A DNA stretch of 46,178 nucleotides from CAXDOZ01 sp963991145 (lineage in GTDB: Bacteria; Bacteroidota; Bacteroidia; Chitinophagales; JABDMM01). Location of the stretch: the NCBI GenBank assembly GCA_963991145.1, contig CAXDOZ010000007.1, forward strand, positions 1-46,178, read 5' to 3'. The position numbers and the translations under genes are program-made. Positions within the stretch are counted from its first letter, which is position 1. Every line of letters begins with the position of its first letter. Positions 16,508-25,240 of this stretch are shown here, in pieces. Below the pieces are notes generated by a model. It was not told where the DNA came from and did no database searches. It worked only from the letters and a program-made list of their open reading frames with translations.

Positions 16508-17272
16508 CTAATAAGTGTAGAAATCCGTCACATCCTCTTTATAGACAGGGATGATCCAGCCGAATTTTAGACCAATCGTGCCATCAAAACGGTTGTCATT
16601 AAGAGGTCCCATTAGGTCAAACTGGTAATTTCTTCTGCCTTGTAAGAATCCTTCCATGATTTCAATACCAACATAGAAATTGAAGAAGTTCCGGTCTGAT
16701 AAGTGTATGTAGCCAATGAACTGGGAAAGGGCAAAACCACTGGAAAGCCTATCGTATCCTTGTTTGTAGTCTCTTGACAAATAGGGGAATAAACCATTCT
16801 GAACATCAATAATGATCTTATGCTGCCAGTAGCCAGCTCCAAATTGTACCCATAGTCCCGAGTTTGGATTTGGTCCAATGATATCGAAGACTTTTCCAAA
16901 AGATAATCTGAAGTTCATTCCTCTGTGAAGGAATTCATAAGGTTCAGGAAATCCACTGTTTCCAATCAAAGTACCATTGTCCTCTACGAACTCGTCAAGC
17001 ATCGATTGGTCCTTTACCTTTTGCCCGAATGTTAAGTAAGCATCAATTCCTAAAGTCCAATTCTTCTTGAATTTATAGCCGAGATAGCCACCGATACTGT
17101 TTTGAAAGCCATATCTGTCAGAAAGATCTCCAAAAGGGAACTGGGCTACATAGGTAGGCGCAATAAGAGTTCCCGAAATCCCTTCAGAGTTAATGTCTTG
17201 TGCGAATGAAGAAAATCGAGGGAAAATTGAGATGCAAATCGTGAAAATCCACAAAAAAAACCTTGTTCTCAT
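16508..17272 (-). CDS. Hypothetical outer-membrane beta-barrel protein
   Basis: A protein of about 254 residues when started at the ATG at 17272, which gives a good signal peptide (hydrophobic FFLWIFTICISIF, ending SSFAQ). An ATG at 17302 would add 10 residues before it. After the signal, alternating aromatic strands such as SIGGYLGYKFKKNWTLGID and the C-terminal GLKFGWIIP indicate a small barrel of the outer-membrane-beta-barrel type. No specific function can be given. It is upstream of and close to waaA, so a link with lipopolysaccharide or the envelope is possible but unproven. Confidence 0.72.
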   Translation of the reverse strand: MRTRFFLWIFTICISIFPRFSSFAQDINSEGISGTLIAPTYVAQFPFGDLSDRYGFQNSIGGYLGYKFKKNWTLGIDAYLTFGQKVKDQSMLDEFVEDNGTLIGNSGFPEPYEFLHRGMNFRLSFGKVFDIIGPNPNSGLWVQFGAGYWQHKIIIDVQNGLFPYLSRDYKQGYDRLSSGFALSQFIGYIHLSDRNFFNFYVGIEIMEGFLQGRRNYQFDLMGPLNDNRFDGTIGLKFGWIIPVYKEDVTDFYTY

Positions 17273-17309
17273 TGAGATTAAAGCTAACGGTTTTTTAAAC
17301 AACCTAAGG

Positions 17310-17339
17310 TTTTTAGCTATCAGATTAATGTTATATTTG
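17310..17339 (+). promoter_or_regulatory. Candidate promoter of the sugar-nucleotide run
   Basis: TATATTTG at 17332-17339 matches the Bacteroidota -7 element TAnnTTTG. A T-rich element (17310-17314) stands 17 bases upstream in the place of the -33 TTTG, which is a weak match. Transcription would start near 17344 and leave a leader of about 50 bases before ugd. The spacing to ugd and the lack of any other promoter before the tightly packed genes support it. Confidence 0.45.
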
Positions 17340-17393
17340 AGGCCTTCAAATCCACAGTATAAAAGGATTTAAAGAACTTTTTAAAAGTACATA

Positions 17394-18716
17394 ATGAATA
17401 TAGTTGTAGTAGGAACAGGATACGTAGGACTCGTGTCTGGAACCTGTTTCGCTGAGACCGGCAACAGTGTCGTTTGTGTAGACATTGATAAAGATAAAGT
17501 CCAAAAGCTTAGAGCCGGCGAAATTCCAATTTACGAACCCGGATTAGATACGATTTTTCATAGAAATGTTGATGCTGGCAGGTTGTCATTCACCACTGAT
17601 ATTTCCGAATGCATTGATGATGCTCAAATCATATTCCTGGCCCTTCCGACCCCACCAGGAGAGGATGGTTCAGCAGACCTTTCCTATGTAATGAAAGCTG
17701 CTGATCATTTTGGACCAATGATCAAGGATTACAAAGTCATTGTAGATAAGAGCACTGTTCCGGTTGGCACAGCAGAGAAAGTTGCAAGTGTTCTGAAAAA
17801 GCATATCTCAGATGATATGTTTGATGTCGTTTCTAATCCAGAATTTCTCAGAGAGGGCGTAGCTGTTGAAGACTTTCTTAAGCCGGACAGAGTTGTTGTT
17901 GGAACTAGTTCCCCTAAAGCTCAGAAGGTAATGGAAGAGTTGTACAAGCCATTTGTAAGGCAGGGCAACCCGATAATTTTCATGGATGAGCCATCTGCGG
18001 AGATGACTAAGTATGCCGCAAACAGCTTTCTGGCTACCAAGATCTCTTTCATGAACGAGATCGCTAACCTCTGCGAGATCGTTGGCGCTGATGTAGATAA
18101 GGTAAGATTAGGAATAGGTTCTGATACCAGAATTGGAAAAAGATTCCTTTTTCCAGGAGTAGGCTACGGTGGATCATGCTTTCCAAAGGATGTTAAAGCA
18201 CTCAGCTACACAGCTGATGAGAATGCTTATGACTTTAAGATTCTTAAATCCGTAATGAATGTAAACCAGCTTCAAAGGCAGCATTTCCTTGAAAAAATTG
18301 TGAACCGATTTGGAGATGACCTATCTGGGAAAACTATCGGAATGTGGGGATTAGCATTCAAGCCTAACACCGATGACATACGTGAAGCTCCGGCTCTTTA
18401 TTTAATTGAAGAATTACTTAAAAGAGGAGCAAAGATTCAGGCTTTTGACCCTGAAGCAATTGAGAATGTAAAAGCGCTATTTGGAGACCAGGTAGTGTTT
18501 GCTAAAAATCAATACGGTGCGATCAATGGTGCTGATTTTCTGGTGATAGTAACAGAATGGAGTGTTTTCAGAACTCCGGATTTCAATAAGATCAAAGAAA
18601 CATTAACCCTCCCTCTGATCTTTGATGGAAGAAACCTGTATGAAGTTGAACACCTTGAAGAATTGGGATTTGAATACCACAGCATTGGAAGGAGAGCTGT
18701 ACAATCTTCTAATTAA
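17394..18716 (+). CDS. ugd: UDP-glucose 6-dehydrogenase
   Basis: This enzyme oxidises UDP-glucose to UDP-glucuronate with two NAD+. The 440-residue protein has the Rossmann motif GTGYVGLV at residues 7-14, the central domain, and the catalytic cysteine Cys262 in GYGGSCFPKD. WGLAFKPNTDDIREAP in the third domain is typical. The product is the substrate of the UDP-glucuronate decarboxylase encoded next, whose ATG overlaps the ugd stop by one base. Confidence 0.95.
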   Translation: MNIVVVGTGYVGLVSGTCFAETGNSVVCVDIDKDKVQKLRAGEIPIYEPGLDTIFHRNVDAGRLSFTTDISECIDDAQIIFLALPTPPGEDGSADLSYVMKAADHFGPMIKDYKVIVDKSTVPVGTAEKVASVLKKHISDDMFDVVSNPEFLREGVAVEDFLKPDRVVVGTSSPKAQKVMEELYKPFVRQGNPIIFMDEPSAEMTKYAANSFLATKISFMNEIANLCEIVGADVDKVRLGIGSDTRIGKRFLFPGVGYGGSCFPKDVKALSYTADENAYDFKILKSVMNVNQLQRQHFLEKIVNRFGDDLSGKTIGMWGLAFKPNTDDIREAPALYLIEELLKRGAKIQAFDPEAIENVKALFGDQVVFAKNQYGAINGADFLVIVTEWSVFRTPDFNKIKETLTLPLIFDGRNLYEVEHLEELGFEYHSIGRRAVQSSN

Positions 18717-19705
18717 TGGCTGATAGAGTTCTCATAACAGGTGCAGCTGGATTTCTCGGTTCGCACTTATGTGATCGATTTATAAAAGAAGGTTTTCATG
18801 TGATTGGGATGGATAACCTGATCACTGGTGATCTAAAGAATATTCAACACCTTTTCTCTTCGGAAAATTTTGAATTCTATCACCACGATGTAAGCAAGTT
18901 TGTTCACGTTCCTGGAGAGCTTAAGTACATTTTGCATTTTGCTTCTCCTGCAAGCCCGATAGACTATTTAAAGATTCCAATCCAGACCTTAAAAGTAGGT
19001 TCTCTTGGAACTCACAATCTTCTAGGTCTTGCAAGAGCAAAAGGCGCCAGAATACTTGTCGCATCTACATCTGAGATATACGGTGACCCAACTGTTCACC
19101 CTCAGAATGAGGAGTATTTTGGGAATGTAAATGCCATTGGACCTCGAGGAGTTTATGACGAAGCGAAGCGATTCCAGGAAGCCATTACAATGGCATACAA
19201 TAGATTCCATGAGCTTGAAACCCGAATCGTAAGGATCTTCAACACTTATGGCCCAAGAATGAGATTGAATGATGGGCGCGTTCTGCCTGCATTTATTGGT
19301 CAGGCCTTAAGAGGAGAGCCATTAACTGTATTTGGTGAAGGGCAGCAAACAAGGTCATTTTGTTTCGTTGATGACCTAATTGAAGGGATATATCGACTGC
19401 TTTTATCAGACTATGATATGCCAGTCAATATTGGTAATCCAGATGAGATCAGTATCATGGATTTTGCTCATGAAATATGCAATCTGACTGGGAAAGAGAT
19501 CGAGATTATTAAAAAGCCTTTGCCAGAAGGAGATCCTCAACAACGTCAGCCCGATATTACAAAAGCCAAAGAGATTCTTGGTTGGGAACCTAAAGTGGGA
19601 AGAACTGAAGGATTAAGAATTACCTACGAGTATTTTAAGAGTCTTCCACAAGAGGACTTATACCGAATTGAGCACAAGAGTTTTGACAATTACAATAAAA
19701 AATAA
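18716..19705 (+). CDS. UDP-glucuronate decarboxylase (UDP-xylose synthase)
   Basis: An SDR-fold enzyme of 329 residues that converts UDP-glucuronate to UDP-xylose. The NAD motif GAAGFLGSH is at 9-17, the serine region is ASTSEIYGDP, and the catalytic pair is Tyr147 and Lys151 in YDEAK. ASPASPIDY and GPRGVYDEAKR are characteristic of the UXS group rather than of other epimerases. It follows ugd directly, so the two genes form a UDP-glucose to UDP-xylose path. A 4-epimerase role is a less likely alternative. Confidence 0.88.
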   Translation: MADRVLITGAAGFLGSHLCDRFIKEGFHVIGMDNLITGDLKNIQHLFSSENFEFYHHDVSKFVHVPGELKYILHFASPASPIDYLKIPIQTLKVGSLGTHNLLGLARAKGARILVASTSEIYGDPTVHPQNEEYFGNVNAIGPRGVYDEAKRFQEAITMAYNRFHELETRIVRIFNTYGPRMRLNDGRVLPAFIGQALRGEPLTVFGEGQQTRSFCFVDDLIEGIYRLLLSDYDMPVNIGNPDEISIMDFAHEICNLTGKEIEIIKKPLPEGDPQQRQPDITKAKEILGWEPKVGRTEGLRITYEYFKSLPQEDLYRIEHKSFDNYNKK

Positions 19706-19728
19706 CCCAAAAACTAAATTGAATCAGG

Positions 19729-21024
19729 ATGAGTATTTATAACCAGCTTCTTAATAAAGAGACAAAGCTAGCCGTGATCGGTCTTGGTTATGTTGGTTTG
19801 CCTATCGCGCTTGAGTTTGCAAAGAAGATCAAGGTTGTTGGTTTCGATATCAATGCCGAAAGGGTTGATATGATGAAGAACAATGTTGATCCTAGTAATG
19901 AGCTAGATTCTTCTGCTTTTGAAGGAGCAGATATCTTATTTACTACAGATACAAATGATCTTAAGGATTGTACATTTTTTATTGTGGCTGTTCCGACGCC
20001 AGTCGATTCTCATAAAGTACCAGACTTAACTCCAGTGCTTTCAGCAAGTAAGGGAATTGGATCGGTCCTTAAGAAAGGTGACTATGTAGTTTACGAATCA
20101 ACCGTTTATCCTGGATGTACTGAAGATGATTGTGTCCCTGTTCTTGAAGAGGTTTCTGGACTTGAGTTTGTAAAAGACTTTAAGGTTGGTTTCTCGCCCG
20201 AAAGAATCAATCCGGGAGATAAAGAACACACTATTACCAAGATCCTGAAAGTGGTTTCAGGCTGCGACGATGAGTCACTAGAGCAGATCGCAAAAGTATA
20301 CGAGATTGTAGTTGAAGCTGGTGTTCACAAGGCAAGCACCATTAAAGTGGCTGAAGCCGCTAAGATCATCGAGAATACTCAAAGAGATGTCAATATTGCT
20401 CTTATGAATGAGTTGTCGAAGATCTTCGACATGATGGACATCAATACCTATGAAGTTCTTGAAGCTGCCGGTACGAAGTGGAACTTCCTTAAGTTCTTCC
20501 CTGGTTTGGTAGGAGGGCACTGTATTGGTGTGGATCCTTACTATTTGACTTACAAAGCAATTGAGCTTGGTTACAAGCCTGAAATGATCCTTAGCGGGAG
20601 AAGGATCAATGATAGTATGGGTGCTTATGTGGCAAAAAGATTAGTTCAAAAACTGATCAAAGCCGGTAAGCAGATTGGAAAGTCGAAAGTGCTGGTAATG
20701 GGGGCAACCTTTAAAGAGAATGTATCCGATATCCGTAATTCAAAGGTGGTTGATGTTGTTGAGGAGTTGGAATCTTTTTCTCTAAACGTTGATGTCATTG
20801 ATCCATATGCAGAGAAAGAAGAGATCAAAGAAGAGTATAATATTGATCTGACAGAAAATCCTAATAATGATTACGACGCGATCATTGTAGCTGTTAATCA
20901 CGATGAATACGCGAAACTTACCGAAGGGGAATTCAAAGGGATGATGAATGAAAAAGGCATTCTAGTAGATATTAAAGGAATCTTTAGAGGAAAGATTAAT
21001 GACCTTGAATACTGGTCACTATAG
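19729..21024 (+). CDS. UDP-N-acetylhexosamine 6-dehydrogenase (TviB/WbpO-like)
   Basis: A 431-residue nucleotide-sugar dehydrogenase. It has GLGYVGLP at 18-25, VPTPVD, YESTVYPG, and the catalytic cysteine Cys265 in GGHCIGVDPYYL. This last motif separates the UDP-N-acetylglucosamine/galactosamine dehydrogenase group (TviB, WbpO, WbpA) from UDP-glucose dehydrogenases, so it is not a duplicate of ugd. The product would be a UDP-N-acetylhexosaminuronate, which the TviC/WbpP-like epimerase two genes downstream could epimerise. Exact substrate stereochemistry cannot be read from the sequence. Confidence 0.88.
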   Translation: MSIYNQLLNKETKLAVIGLGYVGLPIALEFAKKIKVVGFDINAERVDMMKNNVDPSNELDSSAFEGADILFTTDTNDLKDCTFFIVAVPTPVDSHKVPDLTPVLSASKGIGSVLKKGDYVVYESTVYPGCTEDDCVPVLEEVSGLEFVKDFKVGFSPERINPGDKEHTITKILKVVSGCDDESLEQIAKVYEIVVEAGVHKASTIKVAEAAKIIENTQRDVNIALMNELSKIFDMMDINTYEVLEAAGTKWNFLKFFPGLVGGHCIGVDPYYLTYKAIELGYKPEMILSGRRINDSMGAYVAKRLVQKLIKAGKQIGKSKVLVMGATFKENVSDIRNSKVVDVVEELESFSLNVDVIDPYAEKEEIKEEYNIDLTENPNNDYDAIIVAVNHDEYAKLTEGEFKGMMNEKGILVDIKGIFRGKINDLEYWSL

Positions 21025-21028
21025 AAGA

Positions 21029-22078
21029 ATGAAAAAGATTTTAGTAACAGGCGGTGCTGGCTTTATAGGAAGTCATGTTGTGCGCAGATTTGTTCAAAAC
21101 TACCCCAACTATCAGATTTTCAATCTGGATAAGCTTACTTATGCCGGGAACCTTGAGAATCTTAAGGATGTAGAGGATTCAAGCAATTACAGTTTTGTTA
21201 AAGGAGACATCGTAGATGCCGCATTTATCGATGAATTGTTTGCTGAACATGATTTTCACGGTGTTATACATCTCGCTGCTGAATCTCATGTTGACAGATC
21301 TATTTCTAACCCATTGGAATTTGTGCAAACAAATGTGATTGGGACTGTAAATCTTCTAAATGCTGCAAAGAAGCATTGGGCAGATTTTGAAGGCAGGTTG
21401 TTCTACCATGTTTCTACTGATGAAGTATATGGTTCATTAGGTGATACAGGATTATTCCGGGAGACAACTCCTTATGACCCTCAATCCCCTTATTCAGCTT
21501 CGAAAGCATCCTCAGATCATTTTGTAAGGGCATATGGAAATACATATGGCTTTCCTTTTGTGATATCGAACTGTAGCAATAACTACGGATCACATCAATT
21601 TCCTGAGAAACTAATCCCTCTATTTATCAATAACATCAAGCACAATAAGCCTCTACCGGTTTATGGCGATGGTAAATACACAAGGGATTGGCTGTGGGTG
21701 AATGATCATGCTGTTGCTATTGATACCATTTTCCATACTGGAAAAAATGGAGAGACATACAATATTGGGGGATTCAATGAATGGCAGAACATCCAGTTGA
21801 TCAAGCTTTTATGTAAGCTTATGGATGATAAGCTTGGAAGAGAACCAGGTTCGTCTGAATCTCTAATTACCTATGTGAAAGATCGTCCTGGTCACGATCG
21901 CAGATACGCCATTGATGCTACCAAACTCAGTAATGAGCTTGGATGGAAGCCTTCAGTAGATTTTGAGCAGGGTCTGGATAAGACGGTAGATTGGTATCTG
22001 GAGAACGAGGAGTGGTTAGAGAATGTAACCAGCGGTGCTTATCAGAACTATTACAAGCAACAATATCAAGACCGCTAA
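21029..22078 (+). CDS. rmlB: dTDP-glucose 4,6-dehydratase
   Basis: RmlB performs the second step of dTDP-L-rhamnose synthesis. I start it at the ATG at 21029 (349 residues), which places GGAGFIGSH at residues 7-15 as in the family; an upstream ATG at 20999 lies inside the preceding gene. Motifs are HLAAESHVDRS, STDEVYGSLG with the catalytic Asp-Glu pair, and YSASKASSD. It sits between the two hexosaminuronate genes rather than beside rmlC and rmlD, so the rhamnose genes are interleaved. Confidence 0.95.
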   Translation: MKKILVTGGAGFIGSHVVRRFVQNYPNYQIFNLDKLTYAGNLENLKDVEDSSNYSFVKGDIVDAAFIDELFAEHDFHGVIHLAAESHVDRSISNPLEFVQTNVIGTVNLLNAAKKHWADFEGRLFYHVSTDEVYGSLGDTGLFRETTPYDPQSPYSASKASSDHFVRAYGNTYGFPFVISNCSNNYGSHQFPEKLIPLFINNIKHNKPLPVYGDGKYTRDWLWVNDHAVAIDTIFHTGKNGETYNIGGFNEWQNIQLIKLLCKLMDDKLGREPGSSESLITYVKDRPGHDRRYAIDATKLSNELGWKPSVDFEQGLDKTVDWYLENEEWLENVTSGAYQNYYKQQYQDR

Positions 22079-23074
22079 GTGTATCAAAAGGAGTTCATAA
22101 ACAAAGACTTATCGAATTCAACCTTCCTGATAACAGGAGGTGCGGGATTTATAGGTTCCCATATTGTAGAATACCTTTTAAAACACGGTGCAGGGAAGGT
22201 TCGGGTATTGGATAATCTGATCACTGGAAGAGAGAGCAATATTGAAGCTTTTCAATCCAATGATAGATTTGAATTCCTAAATGGCGACATCAGGAACCTT
22301 GAAGATTGCCAGAAAGCTTGCGAAGGAGTTGATTATGTGAGCCATCAAGCTGCTTTGGGGTCTGTGCCCAGATCAGTTAAAGACCCTATAGCTAGTAATA
22401 GCCATAATGTTGATGGTTTCCTGAATATGCTTCATTCCGCTAAGGAAGCAAATGTCAAAACCTTTGTGTATGCTAGTTCTTCATCGGTTTACGGCGACGA
22501 TAAAGTATTGCCAAAGAAGGAGGGAAATGAAGGGAACCCCCTTTCTCCTTACGCAGTTACAAAAAAGACTAATGAGCTTTATGCCAAAGTCTTTCATGAT
22601 GTATATGGGTTTAATGTTTTAGGACTTAGGTACTTCAATATTTTCGGTCCAAGACAGGACCCTAATGGTCAATACGCAGCGGTAATACCTCTTTTTGTAA
22701 GTAAGTGCTTAGAAGGAGAGGAAGTGATGATTGACGGAGATGGCGAGCAAACCAGAGATTTTACATTCGTTGCAAATGCAGTGAAAGCAAATGTTCTGGC
22801 ACTTCTAAACAGCAAGGAAGAATCATATGGCAAGGTGTATAACATCGCTGTAGGTCAGAATTACTCTGTCAATTATCTCTACGAAAAGATTGCCTCTTAC
22901 CTTGAAGTTGAGAGCTCCGCAAAACATAGAGAGGCTAGAAAAGGTGATATAAGAAACTCTCTCGCAGACATCTCTAATGCAGAAGCATCTTTTGGTTACC
23001 AGCCAGAGGTGTCTTTCGAAGATGGGCTTCCAATCACTATTGACTACTTTAAGAGCCTCTTTTTAAAACAATAG
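22079..23074 (+). CDS. UDP-N-acetylhexosamine(uronate) C4-epimerase (WbpP/TviC-like)
   Basis: A 331-residue SDR epimerase that starts with GTG immediately after the rmlB stop. It has GGAGFIGSHI, AALGSVPRSVKDP, ASSSSVYGD, PLSPYAVTKKTNE and GPRQDPNGQYAAVIP, the set of motifs that marks the WbpP/TviC group, which interconverts UDP-GlcNAc and UDP-GalNAc or their uronates. Together with the TviB-like dehydrogenase it could make UDP-GalNAcA. The lack of an ATG is notable, but no better start is visible nearby. Confidence 0.87.
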   Translation: MYQKEFINKDLSNSTFLITGGAGFIGSHIVEYLLKHGAGKVRVLDNLITGRESNIEAFQSNDRFEFLNGDIRNLEDCQKACEGVDYVSHQAALGSVPRSVKDPIASNSHNVDGFLNMLHSAKEANVKTFVYASSSSVYGDDKVLPKKEGNEGNPLSPYAVTKKTNELYAKVFHDVYGFNVLGLRYFNIFGPRQDPNGQYAAVIPLFVSKCLEGEEVMIDGDGEQTRDFTFVANAVKANVLALLNSKEESYGKVYNIAVGQNYSVNYLYEKIASYLEVESSAKHREARKGDIRNSLADISNAEASFGYQPEVSFEDGLPITIDYFKSLFLKQ

Positions 23075-23084
23075 TCAATTCAGA

Positions 23085-23834
23085 ATGAGCTCATTTTTTT
23101 CAAGGCTCTTTAATCGCAATAATTTTGAGTTAGAAAACTTCAATGTTTTTGCGGTTGATATGCATAGCCATCTAATTCCAAATATTGATGATGGCTCCAA
23201 ATCTCTTGATGAATCCATTCTCCTTGTTAAGGAATTAAATGACTTGGGCTTTTCAAGAATCATTACAACTCCTCACATTATGGCGGGAGGCTATGATAAT
23301 ACTACAGAGGTGATAAGAAAAGGAGCTTTTATACTTAACGAGGCACTTAAAGAAGAAGGAATTAGTACTCATGTAGAAGCCGCTGCTGAGTATTACATGG
23401 ATGAGAACTTTGAGCGCTTAATTCAAGAGGAGGATCTCTTGACATTTGGAGATCGATATGTGCTCTTTGAGCTTTCTTATCTCTTTGAGCAGAAGGGGTT
23501 TAACGAAGTTGTATTCAACCTAAATAGCAAGGGGTTTAGGCCTGTGCTCGCCCATCCTGAGAGGTATCCATATTACTATGGTAAGACTACCTCCAAGTTT
23601 CAGGAGATAAAAGAAAGAGGAGTTTATTTCCAATTAAACCTTATGAGTTTGTGCGGTAAGTATGGACCACAAGCAAGAAGGGCTGCAATCCAATTGATAG
23701 AAGATGAGATGATTGATTTTGTAGGGACTGATATCCACCATAAGAATCAATTGCCAGAACTTAAGAGAGTGTTGAAAGAAAAGCCTATCCAGAAACTTGT
23801 AGAAAACGAATATTTGCTCAATAAGAAACTCTAA
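23085..23834 (+). CDS. CpsB/YwqE-type protein tyrosine phosphatase (PHP fold)
   Basis: A 249-residue metal-dependent phosphatase. The PHP-domain motif DMHSHLIPNIDDG (residues 25-37) supplies metal ligands, and TTPHI, HPERYPYY and GTDIHH supply the rest. In capsule and exopolysaccharide systems this family dephosphorylates the tyrosine kinase that controls chain polymerisation and export. No Wzc-like kinase or export protein is in the window. It is 10 bases after the epimerase and 3 bases before rmlC. Confidence 0.88.
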   Translation: MSSFFSRLFNRNNFELENFNVFAVDMHSHLIPNIDDGSKSLDESILLVKELNDLGFSRIITTPHIMAGGYDNTTEVIRKGAFILNEALKEEGISTHVEAAAEYYMDENFERLIQEEDLLTFGDRYVLFELSYLFEQKGFNEVVFNLNSKGFRPVLAHPERYPYYYGKTTSKFQEIKERGVYFQLNLMSLCGKYGPQARRAAIQLIEDEMIDFVGTDIHHKNQLPELKRVLKEKPIQKLVENEYLLNKKL

Positions 23835-23837
23835 CAC

Positions 23838-24389
23838 ATGCCCTTTAAGGAAACAGGAATTGAAGGATTGATCGTATTTGAGCCAAATGTATTTGGAGAT
23901 GATCGCGGTTACTTTTATGAGAGTTATAATGCCAGTGTTTTCAAGGAAGGAGGGATTGATGTCAATTTCGTTCAGGATAATATCTCTTTCTCAAGAAGAG
24001 GGGTTTTAAGAGGATTGCATTATCAACTCAATCCTCATGCTCAGGCAAAGCTTGTGAGAGTTAATCGGGGAGAAGTTTTGGACGTGGTAGTAGATATTCG
24101 AAAGTCTTCCAAAACCTACGGTCAAACATATTCTATTAAGCTTACTGGTGAGAATAAGCTTCAGTTGTTTATACCACGTGGTTTTGCTCATGGATTCGTT
24201 GTTCTGAGCGATGAAGCTGAGTTTTGCTACAAATGCGATAACTTCTACAATAAGGAATCAGAAGGTGGTATAATCTATAATGATCCTTCATTGAATATTG
24301 ACTGGAAGATCGCGGAAGCAGAAGCAATTCTATCTGAGAAAGATGCAATTCTTCCTAAACTTGAAAACGCTCTTAATAACTTCGACTAG
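23838..24389 (+). CDS. rmlC: dTDP-4-dehydrorhamnose 3,5-epimerase
   Basis: RmlC is a 183-residue cupin enzyme for the third step of dTDP-L-rhamnose synthesis. RGVLRGLHYQ is at about 54-63 with catalytic His61, the catalytic-dyad region DIRKSSKTYG starts at Asp86, and IPRGFAHGFVVLS is the family signature. The length is normal. It is 6 bases before rmlD. Confidence 0.95.
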   Translation: MPFKETGIEGLIVFEPNVFGDDRGYFYESYNASVFKEGGIDVNFVQDNISFSRRGVLRGLHYQLNPHAQAKLVRVNRGEVLDVVVDIRKSSKTYGQTYSIKLTGENKLQLFIPRGFAHGFVVLSDEAEFCYKCDNFYNKESEGGIIYNDPSLNIDWKIAEAEAILSEKDAILPKLENALNNFD

Positions 24390-24394
24390 TCTCC

Positions 24395-25240
24395 ATGAAG
24401 ATCCTTATTACCGGAAAGGGCGGCCAATTAGGTACAACTTTAGAAAAGGGAATTTCAGGTCACGAGCTAACAGTTGTTGGTATCGACGAGCTCGATCTCT
24501 CCAAACCAGATCAGATTCATGGGATTCTATCCAACTATGATTTCGATTGCCTGATCAATACCGCTGCATATACTGCTGTAGACCAGGCAGAGTCAGAAGA
24601 GGAGCTAGCGCAGCTTGTAAATGGGGATTCTGTTGGGCAGATCGCAAAGCATTGCAAGGAGAGAGGAGCGAAGTTTATTCATTTCAGCACTGATTTCGTA
24701 TTTGACGGTCTTCTCTCAAGGCCATATCTGGAAGACGACAGATGCAATCCCATAAATGTATACGGGGCCACGAAGCTGGATGGAGAGATGCAGGCAGTGG
24801 CGATGAATTCAGAATCTATCATCATTAGAACTTCATGGGTCTATAGTGTTTACGGGAAGAATTTCCTAAAAACTATGTTCACCCTAGGTCAGGATAGAGA
24901 AAAGCTAACAGTCGTAAAGGATCAAATCGGCAGCCCAACCTCAACCAGAACACTGCTAAAAGTGACTTCTGCAGTCATCGAGAATGATGTAGAGCCTGGA
25001 GTTTACCATGTTAGTGATGAAGGAGTAGCATCCTGGTATGATTTCGCAGTATGCATTATGAAGTTGGCAGAATTGGATTGCAAAGTCTTTCCTATCCCAG
25101 CTACTGACTATCCAACCCCCGCCAAAAGGCCTGGTTTTTCAGTAATGAATAAATCAAAAATCACCTCAGCTTTGGGCTTAGACTTACCCCATTGGGAGGA
25201 AGCATTATCAGAAGTAATCACTCAATTAAAGAATGAATAG
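24395..25240 (+). CDS. rmlD: dTDP-4-dehydrorhamnose reductase
   Basis: RmlD carries out the last step of dTDP-L-rhamnose synthesis with NAD(P)H. The 281-residue SDR has GKGGQLG at 7-13, NTAAYTAVDQAE, the catalytic pair Tyr123 and Lys127 in YGATK, and RTSWVYS. It overlaps cysQ by 8 bases. RmlA, the thymidylyltransferase that opens the pathway, is not present in the window and must be elsewhere. Confidence 0.95.
   Translation: MKILITGKGGQLGTTLEKGISGHELTVVGIDELDLSKPDQIHGILSNYDFDCLINTAAYTAVDQAESEEELAQLVNGDSVGQIAKHCKERGAKFIHFSTDFVFDGLLSRPYLEDDRCNPINVYGATKLDGEMQAVAMNSESIIIRTSWVYSVYGKNFLKTMFTLGQDREKLTVVKDQIGSPTSTRTLLKVTSAVIENDVEPGVYHVSDEGVASWYDFAVCIMKLAELDCKVFPIPATDYPTPAKRPGFSVMNKSKITSALGLDLPHWEEALSEVITQLKNE

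Noticed and set aside
17282..17318. Nested inverted repeats (AGCTAA with TTAGCT, and AACCTAAGGTT) in the gap between the barrel gene and ugd.
   Set aside because: The arms are short and the region is A+T rich; no T tract or known operator pattern supports a terminator or operator.
17394..21024. ugd and the second nucleotide-sugar dehydrogenase as a duplicated UDP-glucose dehydrogenase.
   Set aside because: The active-site motifs differ (GGSCFPKD against GGHCIGVDPYY), which marks two distinct substrate groups, so they are not recent duplicates.
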